From an uncultured Verrucomicrobiota bacterium (GTDB lineage: Bacteria > Verrucomicrobiota > Kiritimatiellia > CAIVKH01), in assembly GCA_937872895.1 (NCBI GenBank), contig CALMUP010000051.1, forward strand, positions 36,143 through 100,142: 64,000 nucleotides of DNA, read 5' to 3'. Below, one piece after another: positions 19,201 to 28,666 of this stretch (positions within the stretch are counted from its first letter, which is position 1; every line of letters starts with the position of its first letter). The position numbers were made by a program, and so were the translations under genes. The notes beneath the pieces were generated by a model. That model made no database searches, was not told where the DNA came from, and saw only the letters and a list, made by a program, of their open reading frames with translations.

Positions 19201-19299
19201 CATGGCAACACCAAACCACAGCAACAGCAGTAAACAGACACGGCAACTGGATTGTATCCAGCAGCAACAAGAAAAGCCGACCCGAGAATCAACGTTCAT
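16231..19299 (-). CDS. Secreted multidomain protein: CsgG-like, TPR and beta-propeller regions
   Basis: This large 1022-residue protein starts at an ATG at 19299 with GGGAGGTG just upstream. The N-terminus is a signal peptide-like segment (CRVCLLLLLWFGVAMSSGLA). Two successive regions, at about 40-150 and 170-330, resemble the CsgG/FlgO-type domain; compare GGYSIVERRMVDALMAEQG with GGLRVLQRSSMQQLLEEIEW. A helical, TPR-like region follows at about 400-690 (for example LLGCVLGLDVKRGQQDRAME). The end, about 730-1022, has repeated W/Y-containing blades (ATDEWRTFN, TLWVGLKSGGLWSYDPLLDQW, SGEWTYFN) like a two-component-regulator-type propeller. It is probably periplasmic or outer-membrane associated, but its function is unknown. 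The gene stands alone. Confidence 0.65.
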   Translation of the reverse strand: MNVDSRVGFSCCCWIQSSCRVCLLLLLWFGVAMSSGLAATIALVRDQGTTVSGQSESTLLAIMELMEVELGCFGGYSIVERRMVDALMAEQGITASPLSGDMDTLSMGRLIKADYVLIVGIEQHHQQTLIHVRVVESVTGVIKGVGSVGIRDRTADSVAEELAQITHQSIRTGGNMAATIAVAPFNAQAGFMRSRFLEEALPGLLTSELINLGGLRVLQRSSMQQLLEEIEWMYGGFMAGIDPAVLPSRQSTLILAGDFREKNQDNMVMIEVQTTLRDADGRVVHEGLYLGPMTNLFPLVGQVSREISLVARKFVGADVHEVARRSDQGEEARLMNEVMNALARLEMVNPVTRGRYRFEYPGETMFNRAVAVAAIPPGALNDHVVRVSVNRLEQILFVNPNHTGAMYLLGCVLGLDVKRGQQDRAMELLTQVIRLDPESAFATLAAQALARVNFDASGELVSGREAQAARAYEMAGAHLANNPDLREAGRYPTYAITYYEKVGDLASIRRLLRGMAHDINTKGSAWNSARMEASWNVAKSMIRFAMMQEAYASDMLADLQACMASTDPYAVHFGQLGMAFYHESKGAMADAAEWYVKAARSLEGQDGGSEVQRREWVLLSAAQLQLESGDPAGAITILKSMQVVPRNSDNNYAKRSLLMGQALEQVGRKDDAVSSYMDGLKRHASSNYKSTLMDHVQELGGVRSEHAGVIRVREILDKNGLSIPATMLVAGDGVIWGTIRKKQVGMFDPATDEWRTFNKTFTDWIWDLEYDEKTLWVGLKSGGLWSYDPLLDQWKHWSVSNGLPSDRIMVMAASKGRLYALVGEPGACGVVEVSRSGDVRILDAMNAPKDVMRSIVVDEPYIWFKTELSRGAYRLHSVSGEWTYFNKAPVGNLFGGPSGVWISARRRELAPFALADRHQENPQDYAAVWTKEPEDPYLVRFVVEDGSYVWFGGTPVVQMVDGGLHRFDRATGAYIRFGVDHGMPFQFASDGVDDAVLMNGSLWITRCYANGLYEVAPVVPAK

Positions 19300-19593
19300 C
19301 CAACACCTCCCGTGTCAGGATACTGGATCGATCGTGTAAATCCAATACAGCAATCGGAATGATCAAAACACGATGAAACGTCCCTTCGCGGACTCGTCAA
19401 GGATGTCCCCGTCGCATCTCGCGACGAGCCGATGGGGCCTCTACCGCTTGAGCGTCTGTGTACGGTGCGCCTGACCGGTCAAGGAAACCGTGCGCCCCTG
19501 TTTTTGGTGTTGAGCCCGCCCTTCGACTTCGCTCAGGGCATTCGACGCGGATGGCCCGCCATGAGCAAGCGGAACGGAGTGGAGCGCGTCGAA
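19300..19593. repeat. Intergenic region with short palindromes
   Basis: No gene is visible here. There is a CGTCGC-ATCTC-GCGACG dyad at 19410-19426. An element beginning GCCCTTCGAC and ending CTCAGGGC lies at about 19518-19539 and resembles a dispersed intergenic repeat type. The region contains the promoter side of the CsgG-like gene and the 3' flank of tRNA-Ser. No clear sigma-70 promoter was identified by eye. Confidence 0.35.
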
Positions 19594-19683
19594 TGGCGGA
19601 GGGGGTGGGATTCGAACCCACGGTGGACTTGCGCCCACGACAGTTTTCAAGACTGTAGCCATAAACCACTCGGCCACCCCTCC
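19594..19683 (-). tRNA. tRNA-Ser (anticodon UGA), CCA encoded
   Basis: Read on the minus strand, the gene begins GGAGGGGTGGCCGAGTGG, with the acceptor stem GGAGGGG (19677-19683) pairing with CCCCTCC (19598-19604). The anticodon stem-loop CAGTCTTGAAAACTG gives anticodon UGA, which reads UCA-type serine codons. A long variable arm (CGTGGGCGCAAGTCCACCG), characteristic of serine tRNA, precedes the T-arm GGGTTCGAATCCC. The discriminator base is G and a genomic CCA follows at 19594-19596. The molecule is 87 nucleotides without CCA. Confidence 0.96.
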
Positions 19684-19791
19684 GTCAAAGACGTTCCGAT
19701 CCTACGATAGTCCCGGCCGGAGCGACAAGAAAAGTCCTGCCGGGTCGAGTCGCCGGTTGCCCGTCCGGTTGGACTGGATTATCGTCCGGGC

Positions 19792-20637
19792 ATGAATGTG
19801 TTGATTGCCGGATGCGGATACGTCGGGGTGCGGGCCGCGGCCTTGCTGCACGCCCAGGGCCATGCGGTGTGGGCGCTGCGCCGCTCGCCGGGCGATCCCC
19901 TTCCCTTCCTGCGCTGGGTGCAGGGCGATCTGACCGCCGGCACCCGCCTTAACCTGCCCGATGCCATCGATGCGGTGATCCTGGCCGCCGGCTTGCGGCG
20001 CGATACGGACGACCGCTACCAGGCGCTGCTGGTGGATGGCTACGGGCGTTTGCTCCACACCCTGTATGGCCGTGCGTTACCGCCCGGTCGCTGCGTGATG
20101 GTGTCCACCACCGGGGTCTTTGCCGAAGCGGACGGCGGCCGGGTGACCGAGGCATCGCCGGTGGACGGCGACCGTTCCCCGGCACGGTACTACCTCGGCG
20201 GCGAAGCGCTGGTCGATGCCCTGACCGGCCGTCATGCCGTCGTGCGCCTCTCCGGCATCTACGGCCCGGAGCGGCACCGTTTGATCCGCGAGGTGCGCGA
20301 AGGCCGCGCGGTGCGCATTCCACCACCGCCGCACTTCCTGAACCAGATCCACGCCGCGGATGCCGCGGGGGCGCTGGTGCACGTGCTGCACCTGGACACG
20401 CCCTCGGCGTGCTACATCGCGAGCGACACCGAACCGGCCGACCGGAACGACGTGCTGGCCTGGCTGGCCGACCAACTGGGCACCGGCCCGTTGCCGTTGA
20501 GCAAGGATCCAGCCGACCGCCCCGGCCGGCGCTCCGGCAACAAACGCTGCGACAGCGCGCAACTCGTCGCCAGCGGCTACACCTTCCGCTACCCGACCTA
20601 CCGCGAAGGCTACCGCGCCCTGCTCCGCGAAGCCTGA
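19792..20637 (+). CDS. YeeZ-like NAD(P)-binding SDR family protein
   Basis: The protein is 281 residues with a Rossmann nucleotide-binding start, MNVLIAGCGYVGVRAAALL. VMVSTTGVFAEADGGRVTE is the YeeZ/YbjS-type motif, RLSGIYGPERHRLIREVREG is near the middle, and NQIHAADAAGALVHVL is typical of nucleoside-diphosphate-sugar epimerase relatives. The catalytic Tyr is probably in ARYYLGGEALV, but the usual Lys four residues later is replaced, as in several YeeZ-like proteins. The substrate is not known. The gene stands between a tRNA and an antiporter gene, 64 bases from the latter, with no clear functional link. Confidence 0.75.
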   Translation: MNVLIAGCGYVGVRAAALLHAQGHAVWALRRSPGDPLPFLRWVQGDLTAGTRLNLPDAIDAVILAAGLRRDTDDRYQALLVDGYGRLLHTLYGRALPPGRCVMVSTTGVFAEADGGRVTEASPVDGDRSPARYYLGGEALVDALTGRHAVVRLSGIYGPERHRLIREVREGRAVRIPPPPHFLNQIHAADAAGALVHVLHLDTPSACYIASDTEPADRNDVLAWLADQLGTGPLPLSKDPADRPGRRSGNKRCDSAQLVASGYTFRYPTYREGYRALLREA

Positions 20638-20701
20638 ACATTCCGTTCCGCAAAACGGGATTGGCAGGTTCCGGCGAAAGGCGCATGATCACCCATAACG
20701 C

Positions 20702-22360
20702 GTGACGTTTGACTTCCAGATCCCCCTCGCCACCGCGGCAGGCGCTGGCCACGGGGGTGCGATGACCGCAGCGATGGCCACGTTCATCCTGCAACTGGCC
20801 ATCGTCATGATTGCCGCCAAACTCGGCGGCTTGCTGGTCAGCCGCGTCCTGAAACTTCCCGATGTGATCGGCGAACTCGGTGCCGGCATGGTCATTGGCC
20901 CCTATGCCCTGGGCGGTTGGTCCCTGTTCGGCCTGCCCGCGCTGTTCCCGCCCACCGGCGAGATCATCAACATCAGCCCACCCCTTTACGGATTGTCCAC
21001 GGTCGCATCGGTGCTGTTGCTGTTCATGGCCGGCCTCGAGACCAACCTGAAGCTGTTCCTGCGGTACTCCACCGCCGGCATCGTGGTCGGCGTGGGAGGC
21101 GTGGTGTTCTCCTTCGGCCTCGGCGCAGCGTGTGCGGTCTGGTTCGGAGTCGCGGAACACCTGATGGATCCCGGAGCGCTCTTCCTCGGCGTGATCTCGA
21201 CGGCAACTTCGGTCGGCATCACCGCCCGCATTCTCGCCGAACGGCGCAAGACCGACACGCCGGAAGGCGTAACCATCATGGCCGCAGCGGTGCTGGACGA
21301 TGTGCTGGGCATCGTATTGCTCGCGGTGGTGGTCGGCATGGCACACCTCGATGGATCGGACAGCGGGACCATCGCCTGGGGTGAAATCGGCTGGGTCGCC
21401 ATCAAGGCGTTCGGCTTCTGGCTGGTCTGCACCGCGTTGGGCATCCTGCTCGCCCGCCGCATTTCCGGGGTGCTGAAGACGTTCCGCTCGCCGGCGGCGA
21501 TCACCACCATCGCCTTCGGTCTCGCCCTGCTGCTCGCCGCGCTGTCCGAAAAGTCCGGCCTGGCCATGATCATCGGGGCCTATATCATGGGGCTTTCGCT
21601 CTCGACCACCGACCTCGCGCAATTCCTCCAGGAGCAACTCAAGGGGTTCTACAACCTGGTGGTGCCGGTGTTCTTCTGCATCATGGGCATGCTGGTGGAT
21701 GTCACCCTCCTACCCGCCGTGCTTGGCATCGGCTTGGCTTATACGGCCCTGGCTACGGCATCAAAGGTGTTCGGATGCGGCCTGCCTTCGCTCATGACGG
21801 GATTCAATCTGCGCGGTGCGGCGCGCATCGGCATCGGCATGCTGCCGCGCGGCGAGGTTTCACTGATCATCGCGGGCATGGGTCTTTCCGCCGGGGTCAT
21901 TGACGCCGGCATCTTCAGCACGGCCATCATGATGACCGTGCTGACCACATTGATTGCGCCACCGTTGCTGGTGCGAGCCTTTCAGGGTTCATCCGGCGTG
22001 CGCGACGGAACAACACGGGATGATGCGGACGAGCGCACCTATCCGATGACCTTTCCCTCGCCGGATATCGCGGAGTTCGTGCATGCGCGGATCATCAAGG
22101 CCTTCCACCGCGAGGAGTTCTTCGTGCATACCCTGCACGAGGACCACCATCACCACCAGATTCGCAAGGACGACATTGCCGCGTCAATCCGACTCGAGGA
22201 GGACACCATCACGCTGGTGATGTCCGAACGCAGCGAACACGTGGTGCGCTTCATCGTGCTGGAGGAACTGCTCGCGATGGAGGATGTGTTCGAGGCCTGC
22301 AAACACGTGAATGGCATGCAGGCGATGGGCAACCAGTTGCTGTCCGACCTGTACCGTTGA
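20702..22360 (+). CDS. CPA2-family cation:proton antiporter with a His-rich C-terminal tail
   Basis: The protein is 552 residues from a GTG at 20702; an ATG at 20762 is the alternative start. Residues about 25-430 form the Na+/H+ exchanger fold. They include LPDVIGELGAGMVIGPYALG, the start motif of Kef/NapA-type CPA2 transporters, VLDDVLGIVLLAVVVG with the paired Asp residues of the ion-binding site, and GIGMLPRGEVSLIIAGMGLS. Unlike KefB/C there is no RCK/TrkA NAD-binding domain. Instead there is a soluble tail of about 110 residues that contains EDHHHHQIRKDD and ends EACKHVNGMQAMGNQLLSDL. That tail could sense metal or pH. The transported ion (Na+, K+ or H+) is not determined. Confidence 0.85.
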   Translation: MTFDFQIPLATAAGAGHGGAMTAAMATFILQLAIVMIAAKLGGLLVSRVLKLPDVIGELGAGMVIGPYALGGWSLFGLPALFPPTGEIINISPPLYGLSTVASVLLLFMAGLETNLKLFLRYSTAGIVVGVGGVVFSFGLGAACAVWFGVAEHLMDPGALFLGVISTATSVGITARILAERRKTDTPEGVTIMAAAVLDDVLGIVLLAVVVGMAHLDGSDSGTIAWGEIGWVAIKAFGFWLVCTALGILLARRISGVLKTFRSPAAITTIAFGLALLLAALSEKSGLAMIIGAYIMGLSLSTTDLAQFLQEQLKGFYNLVVPVFFCIMGMLVDVTLLPAVLGIGLAYTALATASKVFGCGLPSLMTGFNLRGAARIGIGMLPRGEVSLIIAGMGLSAGVIDAGIFSTAIMMTVLTTLIAPPLLVRAFQGSSGVRDGTTRDDADERTYPMTFPSPDIAEFVHARIIKAFHREEFFVHTLHEDHHHHQIRKDDIAASIRLEEDTITLVMSERSEHVVRFIVLEELLAMEDVFEACKHVNGMQAMGNQLLSDLYR

Positions 22361-22882
22361 CGGCCGTTCAGCCGGCCTTCACCACCCCATCCGCGAAATC
22401 CGCGGTTCCATCTCCCCGCTCCCCTCTGCGTCCTCGGCGAACTCTGCGGTTCCATCCTTCCGGTTCCGCCTTCAGCGGTTTAACCGCAGAAATCGCAGAG
22501 ATCGCAGAAGGGGAACGTTATCATCCTAAAACAACCAAACACCAAACGCTCACATCCCCATCCGCGTCCTCCGCGATATCCGCGGTTCCATCTCCCCTCT
22601 CCCCTCTGCGGCCTCCGCGAACTCTGCGGTTCCATCCTTCCGGTTCCGCCTTCAGCGGTTTAACCGCAGAAAACGCAGAGCTCGCAGAAGGGGGAATGTT
22701 TATCATCCAAAACGACCAAGCACCTAAAACGGGTACATCCACTGACCCATCCGCGCCATTCGCGAAATCCGCGGTTCAATTTCCCCGACCCCTCTGCGTC
22801 CTCGGCAAAATCCGCGGTTCAATCTCCCCGCCCCCCTCTGCGGCACCCGCGATCTCCGCGGTTCCGACTTCTGAACCCGGGT
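22361..22882. repeat. 180-bp-period tandem repeat tract, non-coding
   Basis: This 522-base gap contains two full units and a degenerate third. The segment starting ACTCTGCGGTTCCATCCTTC at 22441 recurs almost unchanged at 22621, exactly 180 bases later. Each unit pairs CCGCGGTTCC-type motifs with a reverse-oriented AACCGCAGAAATCGCAGAG motif, so each unit can fold back on itself. A third partial copy (about 22741-22880) retains the CCGCGGTTC and CCTCTGCG motifs. Open frames across it only translate the repeat, with peptides such as AENAELAEG. Similar runs are common between genes in PVC-group bacteria. Confidence 0.8.
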
Positions 22883-23647
22883 TCAATCCAGGCTCGCCGA
22901 CCGCCACCACAGGTGGTGCCGGTCCTCGAGGTCGTCCTTCGACGGGAACGGGTAGAAAACGACGCCCGTCGGATCGCCGAGGAAAAAGCCGCGGCCGATC
23001 GTCCGGTAGAACGCGATCAGCGCGGGATTGCGTTCGACGGTCTTGGTGATCTTCCCCTTCCCGCGACCGAGCGACTCGATGCAGTCCACGATATGGGCGG
23101 GGTTGGCATACGGCAGGTAGCCGGCGAGCGAACCATCCGCCTCGCGTTCGATCAGCGAGTCGGCGAAGAGGATGCGCGGCACATTCACCGGATTGGCGGG
23201 ATTGGTGATGAAGCGAACGAATTCCTGCGGATCCAGCGAGGACACCACGCGCGGGGAGACCGGGGCCAGTTCGGTGTAGAGGTGGACGGGCGCGGCCGTC
23301 GCCGGTGCGGCATACGGTTGCGGAGCCAGGGCGAGCACGCGGCCGTCGCGGGTGACCAGGTGCAGGTTGCGGTACGCGGTGAGCGGCAGGTGTTCCAGCA
23401 CGCGGTAGATGCTCGCGTACTTGCTGCGGCGGGGGGAACCGTCGTGGTGCGGCTGGCATTGCGCCTTCACCGCGTCGATCTTCAGGAAGTCCGATTTCAC
23501 GTCAGGATCCAGTTCGAAGAACATCAGGTTGCCGGAGGTGTGTTTCTGCGTTCCGGTCGCCATGTAGGCGCCGAAGGCCTCGGGTTCGAGGTGGGAAGCG
23601 ACGAGCGCTTCGCCCTGGTAGCACAGCAGGTACAGGTGGATCTTCAT
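22883..23647 (-). CDS. Conserved-looking protein of unknown function
   Basis: The protein is 254 residues, beginning MKIHLYLLCYQGEALVASHL, without signal peptide or membrane segments. It is soluble and mixed alpha/beta, with motifs such as GNLMFFELDPDVKSDFLKI and FVRFITNPANPVNVPRILFA, and ends in FFLGDPTGVVFYPFPSKDDL. I do not recognise the family. It lies 14 bases downstream of the membrane pyrophosphatase gene on the same strand, so the two could be co-transcribed. Its other flank is the repeat tract. Codon use and GC are like its neighbours, so it is likely a real gene. Confidence 0.6.
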   Translation of the reverse strand: MKIHLYLLCYQGEALVASHLEPEAFGAYMATGTQKHTSGNLMFFELDPDVKSDFLKIDAVKAQCQPHHDGSPRRSKYASIYRVLEHLPLTAYRNLHLVTRDGRVLALAPQPYAAPATAAPVHLYTELAPVSPRVVSSLDPQEFVRFITNPANPVNVPRILFADSLIEREADGSLAGYLPYANPAHIVDCIESLGRGKGKITKTVERNPALIAFYRTIGRGFFLGDPTGVVFYPFPSKDDLEDRHHLWWRSASLD

Positions 23648-23661
23648 GGTGCGGCTCCTTG

Positions 23662-26223
23662 TCAGTTCCCGAGGTTCAACCAGTGGCCGATGGCCGGGGC
23701 GTATTTCACGATCAGGCCGGCAAAGACGATGCTGACCATGGTCATCAGCTTGATCAGGATGTTCAGCGACGGACCGCAGGTGTCCTTGAACGGATCGCCC
23801 ACGGTGTCGCCGACCACGGCGGCCTTGTGGGCCATCGAGCCCTTGCCGCCGAGGTGACCGGCCTCGATGAACTTCTTGGCATTATCCCACGCGCCGCCGG
23901 AATTGGCCATGAACACCGCCACCGAGAAGCCGGCGCACAGGCCGCCGACCAGCAGGCCGAGCACACCGGCCACATTCAGGACGAGGCCGGTGACCACCGG
24001 AAGGGCGATGGCGAGGATCGAGGGCAGCAGCATCTCGCGCTGGGCGCCGGCGGTGGAGATGGCCACGCAGCGGGCGTAATCGGGACGTTCGGTGCCGGCC
24101 ATGATGCCGGGCTTCTCCTTGAACTGGCGGCGCACCTCCTGGACCATGGCGAACGCGGCACGGCCGACCGCCTTCATGGTCATCGCGCTGAACACGAACA
24201 CGGCGAGCACGCCGATGAACACCCCGACGAGGACCTTCGGATTCATCAAGGTGGCATCGTAGAGGGTCATGTAATCCTTCAGGCTGGCCTTGCGCGGAAT
24301 GATGCTCGCACCGTCGGCGGCGAGGATCGTGCGTTCCTTCACCTTCTCGCCAATTTCGTTGATGATCAGACTCACCGTCACGCCATCGGGCGTGACCACC
24401 CGCACCGCGTTCTCGCCCGAACCCTCGAAGGCGCTGAGGGTGTGGAACTGCTCCTCTTCGCGGTCGCCCATGGCTGCACCGGGCAGGAAGATCGCCCACT
24501 TCTTGTTGTAGTCGGCACCGATGCTGGCGACCAGTTGGGCCTCGCCCGCCGCCGGGGCGACGTACTCGATGGCGGCTTCGCGGTGGATGCCGATGCGGAC
24601 CTCCTCGATGTAGCTGGCGAGCAGCGCCAACGCGGTGAGGGCGGCCGAGCCGATGGCGAATCCTTTTCCGATCGCCGCGGTGGTGTTGCCCAGCGAATCA
24701 AGGGCATCGGTGCGCTGGCGCACCTCCTTCGGCAATTCGCTCATTTCGGCATTGCCGCCGGCATTGTCGGCGATCGGGCCGTAGGCATCGGTGGCGAGGG
24801 TCAGGCCGAGGGTGGAGAGCATGCCGACGGCGGCGATGCCGACCCCGTAGAGGCCGGCGAGCAAGTCCTGGAATCCGTCCATCACCGCGAAACTCAACAA
24901 CGTGCCGAGGCAGACCGCGAGCACCGGGATCCAGGTCGACATCATGCCTTCGGCGATGCCGCCGATGATCACCGTGGCCGGACCGGTCGCAGCCTGGTCG
25001 GCGATGAACCGGGTCGGGGCATACTCCGAGGCGGTCGCCCATTCCGTGCCCTTGCCGATGACCACGCCGAGCACGACGCCGATGGTGATCGACCAGAACA
25101 CGCCGACCGGCATGGCGAGGAATTGCACGAGGAACCAGGCCCCGACCACGATGAGCACGCTCGACACGTAGATGCCGCGGTTCAGGGCGGCCAGCAGGGC
25201 CTTCATCGTCGCATCCTCCCGGGTACGCACGAGAAAGATCCCGAACACGGAGAGCACAATACCCATCGCGGCGAGCAGCATCGGGGCGGACAGGAAGGCG
25301 AACGTCTTCGCCGCATCCCACCCGGCCACGGTCGCCGCGGCCACACCGAGGGCGGCGGTAGCGAGGATCGAGCCGGCATAACTCTCGTAGAGATCCGCAC
25401 CCATGCCGGCCACGTCACCGACGTTATCGCCCACGTTGTCGGCGATGGTCGCGGGGTTGCGCGGATCATCCTCCGGAATGCCCGCCTCCACCTTGCCGAC
25501 CAGGTCGGCCCCGACATCGGCCGCTTTCGTGTAGATGCCGCCGCCAACGCGGGCGAACAGCGCCTGGGTGGATGCCCCCATACCGAAGCACAGCATGACC
25601 ACGGTGATCGTCTCGAGGTTCATCGGGTGCCCATCGGTCACGAGGTGGTGGTACTTGTAGAGGTACAGGAACCAGGCGGTGATATCGATCAGGGCGAGGC
25701 CGACCACGGTGAGGCCCATCACCGCACCGGCGCGGAAGGCGATGGTCAGGCCGCGGTTGAGCGATTCACTCGCGCCCTGAGCGGTACGTGACGAGGCAAG
25801 GGTGGCCGTCTTCATGCCGATGAACCCGGCGAGACCGGAGAACAGGCCCCCGGTCAGGAACGCGAATGGCACCAGCCGGTGCTGCACCCCGAGCACGAAG
25901 GCCATATAGGAGAGCAGGCCAACCAGCACAAGAAACACGACACCGACCACCTTGTATTGGCGGCGCAGGTAGGCGTAGGCGCCTTCGCGCACGTAACCGG
26001 CGATCTCCTGCATGCGCGCGTTACCGGGATTTGCCGCGGCGATGCTGCGGTAGAACACGTACGCCATGACCAAGGCCACAAACCCGGCCAGCGGCGCCAG
26101 CCACCACCACCCCGGCAACAACCGTTCCGCCTCGACCAGGCCGTCATCCGCCCTTGCCAGTGCCGGAACAAACAAAACGCCCGCGGCCACCATCCATCGC
26201 TGCATCCAGGTTCGTGTATTCAT
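23662..26223 (-). CDS. hppA: K+-dependent, probably Na+-type membrane pyrophosphatase with a large insertion
   Basis: This 853-residue integral membrane enzyme would couple pyrophosphate hydrolysis to ion export. The pyrophosphate and Mg site is [20 protein letters not shown], followed by [20 protein letters not shown]. The Glu in ADLYESY is at the position typical of Na+-transporting members. [17 protein letters not shown] has Ala where K+-independent enzymes carry Lys, which indicates K+ dependence. Two features are unusual. One is a signal peptide-like N-terminus (MVAAGVLFVPALARA). The other is an insertion of about 110 residues after LALLASYIEEV, absent from the neighbouring paralogue. 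Typical enzymes are about 670-730 residues. Family identity is certain; ion specificity is inferred. Confidence 0.93.
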   Translation of the reverse strand: MNTRTWMQRWMVAAGVLFVPALARADDGLVEAERLLPGWWWLAPLAGFVALVMAYVFYRSIAAANPGNARMQEIAGYVREGAYAYLRRQYKVVGVVFLVLVGLLSYMAFVLGVQHRLVPFAFLTGGLFSGLAGFIGMKTATLASSRTAQGASESLNRGLTIAFRAGAVMGLTVVGLALIDITAWFLYLYKYHHLVTDGHPMNLETITVVMLCFGMGASTQALFARVGGGIYTKAADVGADLVGKVEAGIPEDDPRNPATIADNVGDNVGDVAGMGADLYESYAGSILATAALGVAAATVAGWDAAKTFAFLSAPMLLAAMGIVLSVFGIFLVRTREDATMKALLAALNRGIYVSSVLIVVGAWFLVQFLAMPVGVFWSITIGVVLGVVIGKGTEWATASEYAPTRFIADQAATGPATVIIGGIAEGMMSTWIPVLAVCLGTLLSFAVMDGFQDLLAGLYGVGIAAVGMLSTLGLTLATDAYGPIADNAGGNAEMSELPKEVRQRTDALDSLGNTTAAIGKGFAIGSAALTALALLASYIEEVRIGIHREAAIEYVAPAAGEAQLVASIGADYNKKWAIFLPGAAMGDREEEQFHTLSAFEGSGENAVRVVTPDGVTVSLIINEIGEKVKERTILAADGASIIPRKASLKDYMTLYDATLMNPKVLVGVFIGVLAVFVFSAMTMKAVGRAAFAMVQEVRRQFKEKPGIMAGTERPDYARCVAISTAGAQREMLLPSILAIALPVVTGLVLNVAGVLGLLVGGLCAGFSVAVFMANSGGAWDNAKKFIEAGHLGGKGSMAHKAAVVGDTVGDPFKDTCGPSLNILIKLMTMVSIVFAGLIVKYAPAIGHWLNLGN

Positions 26224-26409
26224 AAGGTCTCGCGTGTCGGGTTGACCGGCTTGTCACTACCGGTTGACTGAACATAAAAACAACCGAAACAACACACGAA
26301 GCGAAAAGACCGGGCGAGGCGACAAACCATGAATCGCGCATAGCGGTTGCGGGAATTCCCCGATGTGCGCGTAGTCCGGCGCGATGTCCAGGCGTTGGAC
26401 CATGAAAAA

Positions 26410-26440
26410 GGGCGGTTGTCCAGTGACTGGACAACCGCCC
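26410..26440 (-). terminator. Intrinsic terminator of the second pyrophosphatase gene
   Basis: A perfect inverted repeat has 15-base arms around a single base (GGGCGGTTGTCCAGT and its complement). On the minus strand it is followed by TTTTT (26405-26409). It lies 31 bases beyond the stop of the 26471-28516 gene and so ends that transcript before the next pyrophosphatase gene. Confidence 0.9.
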
Positions 26441-26470
26441 ATCCCCACTACCCCACGCGCGGCGATGCGG

Positions 26471-28516
<2,046 letters not shown>

Positions 28517-28666
28517 GGGAATGTTCCTTGGGAGGTTACGGGCACCGAACCAGATTCGTAAAACCGGGGCGCACCTGCTTGGATAACTCGCTCAACACGC
28601 TGCCTATCTACGGCCTGAACATGATCTGAAACAACCGAAAAATGCCCGGCGATGAACAAAAACGTT

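Noticed and set aside
22357..23049. Plus-strand 230-residue open frame over the 180-base repeats.
   Set aside because: It only translates the tandem repeats and then runs antisense through the 22883-23647 gene. It has no family features.
23659..25791. Plus-strand 710-residue open frame.
   Set aside because: It is antisense to the membrane pyrophosphatase, with a His/Asp/Gly-rich composition and no recognisable motif.
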